Below, one piece after another: positions 15,236 through 24,218 of a stretch of 55,582 nt of DNA. How positions within the stretch are numbered: the stretch's first letter is position 1; the number at the start of each line of letters is the position of its first letter. This DNA comes from Betaproteobacteria bacterium (GTDB lineage Bacteria; Pseudomonadota; Gammaproteobacteria; Burkholderiales; SG8-39). A program made the translations under genes and the position numbers. The stretch spans positions 1 through 55,582 of the forward strand of contig SHXR01000024.1 in the NCBI GenBank assembly GCA_009693235.1. Direction: 5' to 3'. The notes beneath the pieces were generated by a model. It saw nothing but the letters and a program-made list of their open reading frames with translations. It did not search any database and was not told the DNA's origin.

Positions 15236-16759
15236 CTAATCCTCCGTCAACAACGACAGCCCAAGCATTGCCCGACGCTTAAGCCAAGCGCTTGGCCGAT
15301 ACCGCGGATCGCCGTAGAACGCATAGAGATTTTCCAATATGTTAAGGACGCGTTTGGGTCCCAGCGTATCGCCCATCGCGAGGGGCCCATCCGGATAGTT
15401 GAGGCCAAGGCGCACAGCGAGATCGATGTCTTGCGGCGAGGCGATGCGCTGCTGCGCGATGTCACACGCAATGGAAATGATCTGCGCGACGATGCGCGGC
15501 GCCACGAAGCCCGGACTGTCCTTGATCACCGAGACCGCCACGCTCTCGGCGGCGAGCATCGCATGCGCTGCATCGCGATATTCAGGCGCGGTGGCAGGCG
15601 ATGTCATGAGCGTCCGGCGTTTGACGAGTGGGAAAAGCCCGTCGATGGCAACGGTGCGACGTGGATCGAGCCCCTGTTCCAGCACCGCGGTCGTCGTATC
15701 TTGCCCAAGTGGCGTCACCACGATCAGCGCATACGCCGATGGTTTCGCGCCGCCTTCGAATTCAACCCGCGTGTCGACGAACGCAGAGCGCACTTTTTCG
15801 GCGAAGGCGGGTTCAGCTTTGCTCACCCAGACGGGGAGCTTGTTGGCACGGGGCATCGGGGCATCGGCGTAGACGTTGGCGACGCCACTCGAATAATCAT
15901 AGAACCCGCGCTTGGTCTTGCGGCCAAAGAGGCCGGCCGCGACACGTTGGGTGGCGAGCGGCGTGATTCGAAAGCGCGCTTCTTCGTAGAACTGGTGATA
16001 GATCGATTCCATCACCGCGTGGCTGACGTCGAAGCCGACCAGATCGCATAGCTCGAACGGTCCCATCCGAAATCCCGCGACGTCTTTCATGATCTTGTCG
16101 ACATCATGAAATTCCGCGATGCCCTCCGAAATAATGCGCAGGGCCTCCGGCACGAACGCACGTCCTGCGTGATTCACGATGAAGCCCGGCATATCCTTCG
16201 CGCGCACCGGTGTATGGCCCATGCGGGTGGCAAGCTTACTAAGGGCGTCGCAGGTCGCGGGTTCCGTCATCGTGCCATCGACCACTTCCACTAATTTCAT
16301 CAGCGGCACCGGATTGAAAAAATGGTAGCCCGCGACGCGACCGGGTTTTGCACACGCAGCCGCCATCGCCGTCACCGAGAGCGACGAGGTGTTGCTCGCG
16401 ATGATCGCATCGGCGCGGACGATTGCCTCCAGCGCCTTGAACAGATCGCGCTTGGCATCGAGCCGTTCGATGATGGCTTCTATGACGATATCGCAGGGCG
16501 CCAGATCCGATAAGCTGGCCACGCCTTTCAAGCGGGCCATCGTGTCATCGAGCGCCTGTTTGGTGAGCCGCCCCTTTTCAACTTGTTTGGCGAGTACGTC
16601 GGCAATACTCGCGCGGGCCGCATCGACCGCACCCGCGTTGGCGTCGAACATGCGTGTTTCAATGCCGGTTTGCGCGGCGATCTGCGCGATACCCCGGCCC
16701 ATGGTGCCGGTGCCGACAACGCCGACGATGAGGTTGGATTTGGTGGCGTCGATTGGCAT
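15236..16759 (-). CDS. 3-hydroxyacyl-CoA dehydrogenase
   Basis: A 507-residue NAD-dependent 3-hydroxyacyl-CoA dehydrogenase with one Rossmann domain and two C-terminal 3HCDH domains, like PaaH/PaaC of the phenylacetate pathway. The nucleotide site GVVGTGTMGRGIAQIAA (about 13-29), ASNTSSLSVT, the catalytic His region GYHFFNPVPLMKLVEVV and DMPGFIVNHAGRAFVPEALR are intact. The second 3HCDH part starts near residue 390 (DSPGFVAPRIVAQI) and includes GLNYPDGPLAMGDTLG. It oxidises a 3-hydroxyacyl-CoA to the 3-oxo form; no other paa genes are present, so phenylacetate is not implied. It is followed on the same strand by nothing; upstream lies another Bug receptor 58 bp away. Confidence 0.94.
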   Translation of the reverse strand: MPIDATKSNLIVGVVGTGTMGRGIAQIAAQTGIETRMFDANAGAVDAARASIADVLAKQVEKGRLTKQALDDTMARLKGVASLSDLAPCDIVIEAIIERLDAKRDLFKALEAIVRADAIIASNTSSLSVTAMAAACAKPGRVAGYHFFNPVPLMKLVEVVDGTMTEPATCDALSKLATRMGHTPVRAKDMPGFIVNHAGRAFVPEALRIISEGIAEFHDVDKIMKDVAGFRMGPFELCDLVGFDVSHAVMESIYHQFYEEARFRITPLATQRVAAGLFGRKTKRGFYDYSSGVANVYADAPMPRANKLPVWVSKAEPAFAEKVRSAFVDTRVEFEGGAKPSAYALIVVTPLGQDTTTAVLEQGLDPRRTVAIDGLFPLVKRRTLMTSPATAPEYRDAAHAMLAAESVAVSVIKDSPGFVAPRIVAQIISIACDIAQQRIASPQDIDLAVRLGLNYPDGPLAMGDTLGPKRVLNILENLYAFYGDPRYRPSAWLKRRAMLGLSLLTED

Positions 16760-16817
16760 CGTTGATCTCCTACAGCGTAAGTGCTCTCAAAAGTTCACCG
16801 CCGGGTATGCAGTCCAT

Positions 16818-17786
16818 TCACTCTAACTTCGCCCCCGACAGCTTCACCAGATTCCGGAATTTTTCATACTCGGTGCGCATCACCGTGCCGAATTGCTCGG
16901 GCGTCCCACCTTGAATCGTGCGCACGCCAAAGCCTGTCATGCGCGCAGCGATGTCAGGATTGGCGAGCGCTGCGGCCACGCCCGCGTTCAGCTTGGCGAT
17001 GACCTCTCGCGGCGTTCCGGCAGGGGCCAATACACCGAGCGACGAATACATCTCAAAGCCGGGGACACCGGCTTCATGCATGGTGGGCACATCAGGCAAG
17101 GCCTCGGAACGCTGTGGCATGCTGATTGCGAGAATCTTCACCTTGCCCGCCTTCACATGCTGCGCGACCGAGATGTAGCTGAGAAACGCGACTTGCACTT
17201 CGCCTGCGAGCAGCGCCTGGCCGCCGGGCCCCGCGCCCTTGTACGGAACATGCAGGATATCGGTGCCCGTCACCGATTTGAAGAGTTCGGTGGTGATGTG
17301 GTGGATCGAGCCGCTGCCCACCGATGCATACGACAGTTTGCCCGGCCGCTCCTTGGCATAGGCAATGAATTCAGCGAGCGTGTTGACCGGCACGCTCGGA
17401 TGCACCGTGACATAGGTCGGCAGGATGGAAGTGAGGATGACCGGCGCGAAATCCTTCAGCGGATCAAAGGGAAGCTTCGCGAACAGATGCGGATTGATGG
17501 CGAAATTCGCGCTGTCGGAATAGAACACCGTGTGCCCGTCCGGTGCGGAGCGCGCGACGTATTCAGCCGCGAGATTGCCGGTGGCCCCTTGCCGATTTTC
17601 AACGATCACCTGTCCCCAGCTCTCCGACATTTTCTGCGCGATAAGGCGAGCGAAAACATCTGGCGTGCCACCGGGTGCAAAGCCAACGATGATGCGCACC
17701 GGGCGCGACGGGTACGTCTGGCTAGTGGCTAACGTGGGGGTGAGAATGGCGAGGGCGCTGAGAGCGGTAACAACGAAACGAGTCAC
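16818..17786 (-). CDS. Bug-type tripartite tricarboxylate transporter receptor
   Basis: A 322-residue periplasmic receptor of the Bug/TctC family. The GTG start at 17786 gives a normal signal peptide, VTRFVVTALSALAILTPTLA then TSQTYPSRPVR; the frame runs on to an ATG at 17900, but that would overlap the divergent CoA-transferase and add a non-signal extension. Family motifs: IIVGFAPGGTPDVFARL, VENRQGATGNLAAEYVA, HVPYKGAGPGGQALLAGEV and the end RNLVKLSGAKLE. It lies upstream of, and co-directional with, the 3-hydroxyacyl-CoA dehydrogenase, so the two may serve one substrate. No TctAB genes are visible. Confidence 0.92.
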   Translation of the reverse strand: MTRFVVTALSALAILTPTLATSQTYPSRPVRIIVGFAPGGTPDVFARLIAQKMSESWGQVIVENRQGATGNLAAEYVARSAPDGHTVFYSDSANFAINPHLFAKLPFDPLKDFAPVILTSILPTYVTVHPSVPVNTLAEFIAYAKERPGKLSYASVGSGSIHHITTELFKSVTGTDILHVPYKGAGPGGQALLAGEVQVAFLSYISVAQHVKAGKVKILAISMPQRSEALPDVPTMHEAGVPGFEMYSSLGVLAPAGTPREVIAKLNAGVAAALANPDIAARMTGFGVRTIQGGTPEQFGTVMRTEYEKFRNLVKLSGAKLE

Positions 17787-17894
17787 GGAAGGGCCGATCT
17801 GAGTGGGGTAACGGCGCAATGATGCCACCGATGCCGGATTGGTTGAAATGCGGTACCGTCCGCCCACCGTTGACTCGCCACCGATGCCGTCCCC

Positions 17895-19082
17895 ATGCAA
17901 GCCTTAGCCGGCCATCCCCTCCAAGGTGTTCACGTTCTGGAACTTGGCCAGATCATTACTGCCCCGCTCGCCGGTATGATGCTGGCCGATCTGGGTGCCG
18001 AAGTCGTCAAACTCGAAAATCCCCAGGGCGGTGACCCGTTCCGATCGTTTCGTGGCGGGCAGTACAGTCCGCACTTCACCGCCTACAACCGCAATAAGCG
18101 AAGCATCACCCTCAATCTTCAGCATGCGGAGGGCAAGGCAATCGCGTTGAAGCTGATTGCCGGGGTGGATGTGCTGCTGGAGAATTTTCGGCCCGATGTC
18201 TTGGCGCGGCTTGGTCTCGATGCCGATACGCTCACCGCCACCAACCCACGTCTGATCCATACCTCGATCACCGGATTCGGCGCGAGCGGGCCGTACGCCC
18301 TGCGGCCGACCTTCGATACCGTTGGCATGGCACTTTCTGGAATGGGGAGCCTGTTCTTCGATCCGGATGATCCGCAGGTGCGCGGCCCAACCATTGTCGA
18401 CAACATCTCAGGCATGTACACCGCCTACGGCATTCTGGGCGCGCTGTTTGAGCGTGTTCGCACCGGCAAGGGCCGTAGGATCGAGGTGAACATGCTGGAA
18501 GCAGCAATCGCCTTCATGCCCGACCCGTTCGCGAATTTCCATCAGCTCGACATGCCCCAGGGGCCTTATTCGCGCTCGTCTGCATCGCAGTCGTATGCGC
18601 TCCGTTGCAGTGACGGCAAGATGATCGCCATCCATTTATCGTCGCCGGAGAAATTCTGGGAGGCCCTCACCCGCGCCATGGCACGCCCCGATCTTGCAAG
18701 CGATGCGCGCTTTGCAACGCGCATGGAGCGGATGCAGAATTATCTTGTCTTGCGCAACGAACTCGCGAAGGCGTTTCTCACCCGCCCGCGCGACGAATGG
18801 GTACGGCTTCTCGCTGCGGAGGACGTACCGAGCGCGCCGGTGTACGACCTGAGTGAAGTCGAACGCGATCCGCAGGTTCGGCACTTGGAAACATTCTACG
18901 CGATGACCCATCCTGAAGAAGGGCCGCAGATCGGCATTCAACGGCCGGTGCGTATCGATGGCGGGCGCGGACCGATCGATGCGCCGGCGCCGACCTTGGG
19001 CGAACATACCGAGGAGGTATTGCGGGAGTACGGCTATGGCAAGGAAGCAGTGGCGGGCTTGCGAGAGAGGGGAGTGGTATGA
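17895..19082 (+). CDS. CaiB/BaiF family (class III) CoA-transferase
   Basis: A 395-residue class III CoA-transferase that moves CoA between a donor acyl-CoA and a carboxylic acid through an aspartyl anhydride. The N-terminal VHVLELGQIITAPLAGMMLADLGAEVVKLE region, KRSITLNLQHAEGKAIALKL, LLENFRPDVLARLGL and the catalytic-Asp segment TIVDNISGMYTAYG are present. It overlaps the acyl-CoA dehydrogenase gene by 4 bp (ATGA), so a CoA-activation step is directly coupled to dehydrogenation. It is divergent from the Bug receptor at 17786. Confidence 0.95.
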   Translation: MQALAGHPLQGVHVLELGQIITAPLAGMMLADLGAEVVKLENPQGGDPFRSFRGGQYSPHFTAYNRNKRSITLNLQHAEGKAIALKLIAGVDVLLENFRPDVLARLGLDADTLTATNPRLIHTSITGFGASGPYALRPTFDTVGMALSGMGSLFFDPDDPQVRGPTIVDNISGMYTAYGILGALFERVRTGKGRRIEVNMLEAAIAFMPDPFANFHQLDMPQGPYSRSSASQSYALRCSDGKMIAIHLSSPEKFWEALTRAMARPDLASDARFATRMERMQNYLVLRNELAKAFLTRPRDEWVRLLAAEDVPSAPVYDLSEVERDPQVRHLETFYAMTHPEEGPQIGIQRPVRIDGGRGPIDAPAPTLGEHTEEVLREYGYGKEAVAGLRERGVV

Positions 19083-20230
19083 ACTTCGAACTCACCGAAG
19101 AACAGCGCATGTTGCAGGATTCGGTCCGGCGCATGATGGAACGCCACGCCACGCCCGATTACATTCGCCGCCTCGATCGCGAATCCGCCTATCCCTACGA
19201 ACTCTACGACGCGTGGGCCGAGATGGGTCTGTTGCGATTGCCGTTTGCCGAAGAGCATGGCGGAGTCGGCGGCAGCGTCCTTGATATGGTCGTGGTGTCC
19301 GAAGAGCTCGCCCGCAAGAGCTTCGATTTCTTCACCGCGTATGGCGGCAGTGTGTTCTGTGGATTGAATGTCGCACGGAATGGCACGCCCGCGCAGATCG
19401 AGCGATTCATTCCCAAGCTGCTGTCGGGCGAGATCAAGATGTCGATCTCGATGTCCGAACCCGAGGCAGGTTCGGATGTCGGCGCGATGCGTTCGACCGC
19501 CATTCGCGATGGTGATGACTGGATCCTCAATGGGCAGAAAGTCTGGGCGACCGGCGCGGGTGCGGAAGGTAACGTCATCAATTTCTATGTGAAGACCGAC
19601 ACCAAGGCCCGCTATCAGGAAGGCATTTCGCTGTTTCTCGTTGACAAGGACATGCCGGGGCTCGCATTGCGCAAGCTCGACATGCTGGGCCGGCGCTGCG
19701 TCGGCACCTATGAGATCGTTCTCAACAATGTGCGCGTACCGAACGACCGGTTGATCGGCGGCGCCAATAACGGCTGGAAGTGTCTGCTCTCCGGGCTTCG
19801 CATCGAGCGCATTACCTCCACCGCGGGCCATTGCGGCGCCGCGCAGGCGGTGGTCGACATGGCGCTCGCTTATGCCAAGGAGCGCAAGCAATTCGGCAAA
19901 CCGATCGGCTCGTTTCAGGCGATTGCGCACATGCTCGCGGACATGCAAACGGAGGTGGATGCGGCGCGCATGCTCATGTGGCGGGCGGCGTGGATGCTCT
20001 CAGCCGGCCAAGACGCGCTAAAGGAAATTTCGATGGCGAAACTGTTTGCTTCGGAAACGTACGTGAAAGTCGCAAATCAGGGCATGCAGATTTTCGGCGG
20101 CAACGGCTACAACATGGAATTCGATATGCAGCGGCATTTCCGCGATTCGCGCAGCACCACGATCGGGGCGGGGACATCGCAGATGCAGAGGAATCTCATT
20201 GCGGGGTTGATGGGGTTGAAGGTGCAGTAG
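19079..20230 (+). CDS. Acyl-CoA dehydrogenase
   Basis: A 383-residue FAD-dependent acyl-CoA dehydrogenase. Motifs: MSISMSEPEAGSDVGAMRS, WILNGQKVWATGA, ERKQFGKPIGSFQAIAHMLA and IFGGNGYNMEFDMQRHFRDS. In the C-terminal loop where many family members carry the catalytic Glu (IGEGT), this protein has IGAGTSQMQRNLIAG; subfamilies with IGGGTSEIQ-type loops place the base elsewhere, so this need not mean inactivity. It is translationally coupled to the CaiB gene upstream. A 7-bp hairpin (GGTGCAG / CTGCACC, 20221-20243) overlaps its stop codon, and an inverted-repeat element separates it from the next Bug receptor. Confidence 0.94.
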   Translation: MNFELTEEQRMLQDSVRRMMERHATPDYIRRLDRESAYPYELYDAWAEMGLLRLPFAEEHGGVGGSVLDMVVVSEELARKSFDFFTAYGGSVFCGLNVARNGTPAQIERFIPKLLSGEIKMSISMSEPEAGSDVGAMRSTAIRDGDDWILNGQKVWATGAGAEGNVINFYVKTDTKARYQEGISLFLVDKDMPGLALRKLDMLGRRCVGTYEIVLNNVRVPNDRLIGGANNGWKCLLSGLRIERITSTAGHCGAAQAVVDMALAYAKERKQFGKPIGSFQAIAHMLADMQTEVDAARMLMWRAAWMLSAGQDALKEISMAKLFASETYVKVANQGMQIFGGNGYNMEFDMQRHFRDSRSTTIGAGTSQMQRNLIAGLMGLKVQ

Positions 20231-20252
20231 GCTTGCCTGCACCATCAAAACA

Positions 20253-20383
20253 TTCACCGCAATGGACGCAAAAGACGCAATGGAACGGCAATGGCGTCTA
20301 TTGTTCAGAAACGCTTCGTTTGTTTTGCGGAATCATGAAAGAGCTGCTGCGCAATGTTTTCCCTTTGCGTCCATTGCGGTTCA
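20253..20383. repeat. Inverted-repeat element, copy A (9-nt periodic arms)
   Basis: About 131 bp bounded by a 17-nt perfect inverted repeat, ACCGCAATGGACGCAAA at 20256-20272 and its complement at 20364-20380. The arms continue with further GACGCAA-like units; the core differs from the other copies. It lies between two co-directional genes (acyl-CoA dehydrogenase and Bug receptor). Confidence 0.8.
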
Positions 20384-20411
20384 TCTATCGAACGATTGAA
20401 GGGGTTGAAAG

Positions 20412-21362
20412 ATGAGGCACATTTTATCGCTGCTGCTCGCACTATCAGTGTTTGTGCCGTGGCAAGCTGTCGCGCAGACCGCTCGCCCGCTTCGCCTCGT
20501 CGTGCCATTCGGTACGGGTGGTGCGCCCGACGTGCTGTCGCGCATGCTGGCGCGACGGCTGGGCGAGACGGTTGGTTGGCAGGTAATCGTCGAGAACAAG
20601 CCGGGCGCAGGCGGTGTGGTCGCTGCCGATTTCGTCATGAAATCGCCGGCCGATGCCACCACTATTTTCATTGCGGACAGTGGGCATTTCGCGATCGCCC
20701 CGGCATTGATCGCGAAGCTCCCATTCGACCCGTTGCGCGATTTTGCGCCGGTGTCGCATATCGCCTCGACCCCGCTTGTCTTCGCGGCGAATATCGCGCT
20801 GCCGGCATCTAACCTTACTGAACTGATCGCGCTCGCCAAATCGAAGCCGCTCAACTACGGATCATCGGGCAATGGCAGCCCGCATCATCTCGGCATGGAG
20901 ATGCTGAAGCTCATCGCCAAGATCGACATGGTGCACATCCCCTACAAAGGCGTGGCGCAGTCGGTGCCGGCGATGCTCGCGGGCGATGTCGCCGTCGTCC
21001 TCGCCGGTGTGCCATCGGTGCTACCGCATGTGCGCGCCGGCAAGGCGAAGATGCTTGCGGTCTCGACTGGCGCGCGCTCCACGCTTCTTCCGGATGTGCC
21101 AGGTGCGGCCGAGAGCACACCTGGGTTCGATCTCAATGTCAATGTCGGCATGTTGGCTCCGGCCGGCACGCCGCGGGAGGCCGTTCTGCGACTGCATGAT
21201 GAAGTCGTCAAGGTCCTGAGGGAGCCGGAGATCGTCAAGCGCCTCGCCGGCCTTGGCATTGTCGCGATCGGCGATTCGCCCGAAAACTTTGGAGCGTTGA
21301 TTCGCGCCGAGCAGGAAAAGTATGCGAAGCTGGTGAAAGCCTCCGGAGCGAAGATCGATTGA
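20412..21362 (+). CDS. Bug-type tripartite tricarboxylate transporter receptor
   Basis: A 316-residue periplasmic receptor of the Bug/TctC family with a Sec signal MRHILSLLLALSVFVPWQAV ending in AQT. Family motifs: LVVPFGTGGAPDVLSRML, VENKPGAGGVVAADFV, the PYKG (MVHIPYKGVAQSVPAMLAGD), MLAPAGTPREAV and the C-terminal KLVKASGAKID. GAAGGGG precedes the ATG at a distance of about 7 nt. It is the third Bug receptor of the window and is again without TctAB. Upstream CaiB and acyl-CoA dehydrogenase genes and the downstream ABC importer read in the same direction, so it may be expressed with either. Confidence 0.94.
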   Translation: MRHILSLLLALSVFVPWQAVAQTARPLRLVVPFGTGGAPDVLSRMLARRLGETVGWQVIVENKPGAGGVVAADFVMKSPADATTIFIADSGHFAIAPALIAKLPFDPLRDFAPVSHIASTPLVFAANIALPASNLTELIALAKSKPLNYGSSGNGSPHHLGMEMLKLIAKIDMVHIPYKGVAQSVPAMLAGDVAVVLAGVPSVLPHVRAGKAKMLAVSTGARSTLLPDVPGAAESTPGFDLNVNVGMLAPAGTPREAVLRLHDEVVKVLREPEIVKRLAGLGIVAIGDSPENFGALIRAEQEKYAKLVKASGAKID

Positions 21363-21485
21363 ACACCGGCAGCCATCACGTCTGGAGGATCAAACCGTGA
21401 CGGCATAGCTTGGTAGCATTGGCAGCAAACCCAGCTGGTCACTCGTCACTCGAACGCCGGCGGAAATCATCGAGGAGGACCGCTT

Positions 21486-22364
21486 CTGAATCAGCTCCTG
21501 CAGCTCCTGCTCTCGGGCGTCGCGCAAGGTTGCGTCTACGCGCTGGTCGCACTTGGGTTCGTGCTCATCTACAAGGCGACCGAGACCATCAATTTCGCGC
21601 AAGGCGAGTTGATGATGCTGGGCGCGTTCTTCGCACTCACCGCGGCCACGGTGATCGGGCTTCCCTATTGGGCGACGATCCTGTTTGGCATCGCGGTGAT
21701 GTTCGTGGTGGGTATGCTGATTGAGCGCACCGTATTGCGGCCGGTGCTTGGGCAGCCGGCCTTCACGGTGGTCATGGTGACGATTGGCGTAGGTTACATG
21801 GCGCGGGGCCTCGTCATGATGGTGCCCGCGTGGGGTACTGAAACGCATGGATTGCCGACGCCCTTCGCCGATGCAGTCCTCACATTCGGCGAGGTCACGG
21901 TGCCGGTGCAAAGTCTGGCGATTATCGGCATGACCGCCGCGCTTTGCATCGTGCTCTTCGCGTTTTTCCAGTTCACGCGCATCGGCGTCGCCATGCAGGC
22001 CACCTCCCAAAATCAGCTTGCGGCGTACTACATGGGCATTCCGGTGCGGCGCATCAACATGCTCATCTGGGGATTGTCGGCGGCAGTCTCGGCGTTTGCA
22101 GGGATTCTGCTGGCGCCGCTTACGTTCGTCCATGCGAACATGGGATTCATTGGGCTCAAGGCATTCCCCGCTGCGGTGGTCGGTGGCTTTGGCAGTGTGC
22201 CGGGCGCCATCGTCGGTGGCCTCATCATCGGCTTGGTCGAGGCATTTGCCGGGTTCTATCTCGCCGAAGGCTGGAAGGACATCGCCGCCTACATCGTAGT
22301 GCTGGTGGTGCTGCTGATCAAACCGTCCGGTTTGTTCGGCGAACGCACGCTAAAAAAAGTGTAG
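21486..22364 (+). CDS. livH: Branched-chain-type ABC transporter permease LivH, apparent CTG start
   Basis: A 292-residue inner-membrane permease of the branched-chain amino acid importer family, with about eight membrane helices. Family motifs are ALGFVLIYKATETINFAQGE and the cytoplasmic loop QNQLAAYYMGIPVRRINMLIWG followed by AVVGGFGSVPGAIVGG. The only ATG/GTG/TTG start that keeps the frame is a GTG at 21561, which would remove the first 25 residues. The normal LivH N-terminus (LNQLLQLLLSGVAQGCVYAL) is encoded upstream and begins at CTG 21486, with GAGGAGG 7 nt before it. CTG is thus the likely start unless a base is wrong. It leads livHMGF, an acyl-CoA synthetase and the binding protein. 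Confidence 0.9.
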   Translation: MNQLLQLLLSGVAQGCVYALVALGFVLIYKATETINFAQGELMMLGAFFALTAATVIGLPYWATILFGIAVMFVVGMLIERTVLRPVLGQPAFTVVMVTIGVGYMARGLVMMVPAWGTETHGLPTPFADAVLTFGEVTVPVQSLAIIGMTAALCIVLFAFFQFTRIGVAMQATSQNQLAAYYMGIPVRRINMLIWGLSAAVSAFAGILLAPLTFVHANMGFIGLKAFPAAVVGGFGSVPGAIVGGLIIGLVEAFAGFYLAEGWKDIAAYIVVLVVLLIKPSGLFGERTLKKV

Positions 22365-22371
22365 ACGGTCG

Positions 22372-23448
22372 ATGCGCTTTCTCTTCAAAACCAACTACCA
22401 ACAGGACGTCCGTCTCTTCACCCATGGCGGGCAGGTGTTCTGGTACACGGTGCTGGGCGTGCTGTTGCTCGTCGCGCCCTTCATCTTGTCGGAGTACGTG
22501 CTGTCGCAACTCGTGTTCGTGTTGATCTATTCGATCGTCGGCTTTGGCCTGATGGTGCTCACCGGTTACACCGGGCAGGTCTCGCTTGGCCATGCAGCAT
22601 TCCTGGGCGTTGGGGCCTATACCGAGGCGTTGTTGCAATCGCATGGCGTACCGTTCTTCATCTCGATTCCGTGTGCGGCCATCATGGCAGGGGGCGTGGG
22701 TGTCATCGTTGGGCTGCCGGCGTTGCGTTTGCGCGGGCTATATCTTGCGATTGCAACGCTGGCGTTTGGCATCATCGTCGAAGAGATTCTCACCCGCTGG
22801 GAATCGGTGACAGGTGGCGGCGCGGGTAAGCATGTGAAACCCGTCAGCTTCTTCGGCGTACCACTCGATGCCGATGAGACCTTCTATTATTTGTGTTTGT
22901 TTGTGGTCGTCGTGTGTGCCCTGGGGGTGTTGAACTTGATGCGTTCGCCGACGGGCCGTGCATTCATCGCGATCCGTGATTCGGAAGTTTCGGCCGCGAG
23001 CCTGGGTATCAGTCTTGCACGCTACAAGACCTTATCGTTTGCCATTTCCGCGGCTTTGACCGGTCTTGCCGGTGCGTTGTATGCGCACAAGCTCTCCTTC
23101 ATTACCCCCGAACAGTTCGGCTTGCTGGTATCGATCGAGCTGATCACCATCGTCATTTTAGGCGGCGCAGGTGCACTGCATGGCGCGGTATTCGGTTCGA
23201 TTATCTTGATCGTGTTGCCGCAGTTGATCGCGATCGCGAAAGATTTTCTGCCCGAAGGCGTGGGTTCGCAGACCGGGCTCCAATCTTTCGTCTTTGGTGC
23301 GGTGCTGGTTGGCTTCATCCTGTTCGAGCCGATGGGGCTCTACGGCCGCTGGCTCAAGATCCGGACCTACTTTTCACTCTTTCCGTTCTATCGGCGCGGC
23401 CTGTTCCGAAGACAGAAGGTGTACATGAAATCGGATCGGCTGAAATGA
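22372..23448 (+). CDS. livM: Branched-chain-type ABC transporter permease LivM
   Basis: A 358-residue inner-membrane permease, the LivM partner of LivH. The GLMVLTGYTGQVSLGHAAF segment, GLPALRLRGLYLAIATLAFG, the coupling loop FIAIRDSEVSAASLGISLAR and ALYAHKLSFITPEQFG are typical, with roughly eight to ten hydrophobic helices. A basic C-terminal tail (FYRRGLFRRQKVYMKSDRLK) is longer than usual. It starts 7 bp after livH and overlaps livG by 4 bp (ATGA). Confidence 0.95.
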   Translation: MRFLFKTNYQQDVRLFTHGGQVFWYTVLGVLLLVAPFILSEYVLSQLVFVLIYSIVGFGLMVLTGYTGQVSLGHAAFLGVGAYTEALLQSHGVPFFISIPCAAIMAGGVGVIVGLPALRLRGLYLAIATLAFGIIVEEILTRWESVTGGGAGKHVKPVSFFGVPLDADETFYYLCLFVVVVCALGVLNLMRSPTGRAFIAIRDSEVSAASLGISLARYKTLSFAISAALTGLAGALYAHKLSFITPEQFGLLVSIELITIVILGGAGALHGAVFGSIILIVLPQLIAIAKDFLPEGVGSQTGLQSFVFGAVLVGFILFEPMGLYGRWLKIRTYFSLFPFYRRGLFRRQKVYMKSDRLK

Positions 23449-24218
23449 GTACGGTTTTTTTCGAGGCTTCTCATCTCGCGATTCGCTTTGGTGGCGTGGT
23501 CGCGGTCAACGACGTGAGCTTTACCGTTCGCAAAGGGGAAGTCTTTGCGATCATCGGTCCAAATGGTGCGGGCAAGACGACGATTTTCAATTTGATTAGC
23601 CTCATCTATCCACCGACTGCGGGGCGGATTACCTTCGAAGGCCGCGAACTCACCGGGCTTGCACCCGATCGGGTGGCATCGCTTGGCATCGCGCGCACCT
23701 TCCAGAATATCGAGCTCTTCGAGCATGCGACGGTCCTGCAGAATCTTTTGATCGGCCGGCATGTTCATCACCGCACCCGCGTGTGGGAAGAGCTGCTGTT
23801 CCTGCCGAAAGTGAAGCGGGCGGAACTTGAGCACCGCGAAGAGGTCGAACGCATCATTGATTTTCTCGACTTGCAGCATTATCGCGACAGCCTGGTGGCA
23901 GGACTTCCGTATGGAGTTCGCAAGGTGGTGGAGGTGGGCCGTGCACTTTGCGCCAAGCCAAAATTGCTGTTGCTGGACGAGCCGTCTTCGGGTCTTAATC
24001 CGGAAGAGACCGACGATATGGCGTTCTGGATCGAAGACATCAAGAATCACCTCGGCATCACGGTGCTCATGGTGGAGCACGATATGAATCTTGTCTCCCG
24101 CGTTTCGGATCGTGTGCTTGCCCTCAATCAGGGGCAGATGCTCGCGATGGGCACCGCGGCGCAAGTGCAGTCGCATCCGTCGGTCATCGAGGCTTATCTG
24201 GGCGGCGAAGGCGACTAG
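23445..24218 (+). CDS. livG: Branched-chain-type ABC transporter ATPase LivG
   Basis: A 257-residue ATPase. Walker A IIGPNGAGKTTIFNLIS, the Q-loop SLGIARTFQNIELF, the family-typical signature region GLPYGVRKVVEVGRALC, an intact Walker B LLLLDEPSSGLNPEE and the switch His in LMVEHDMNLV are present. Compared with the second LivG in this window (41931-42659) the catalytic Glu is retained. The gene overlaps livM by 4 bp and livF by 1 bp. Confidence 0.96.
   Translation: MSTVFFEASHLAIRFGGVVAVNDVSFTVRKGEVFAIIGPNGAGKTTIFNLISLIYPPTAGRITFEGRELTGLAPDRVASLGIARTFQNIELFEHATVLQNLLIGRHVHHRTRVWEELLFLPKVKRAELEHREEVERIIDFLDLQHYRDSLVAGLPYGVRKVVEVGRALCAKPKLLLLDEPSSGLNPEETDDMAFWIEDIKNHLGITVLMVEHDMNLVSRVSDRVLALNQGQMLAMGTAAQVQSHPSVIEAYLGGEGD

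Noticed and set aside
17787-17900. Longer Bug receptor starting at ATG 17900
   Set aside because: The extension is not a signal peptide and would overlap the divergent CoA-transferase start; GTG 17786 gives a normal signal sequence.
19079-20230. Loss of catalytic Glu in the second acyl-CoA dehydrogenase (IGAGT)
   Set aside because: Several acyl-CoA dehydrogenase subfamilies carry IGGGT/IGAGT at this position and use a base from another helix, so inactivity cannot be claimed.
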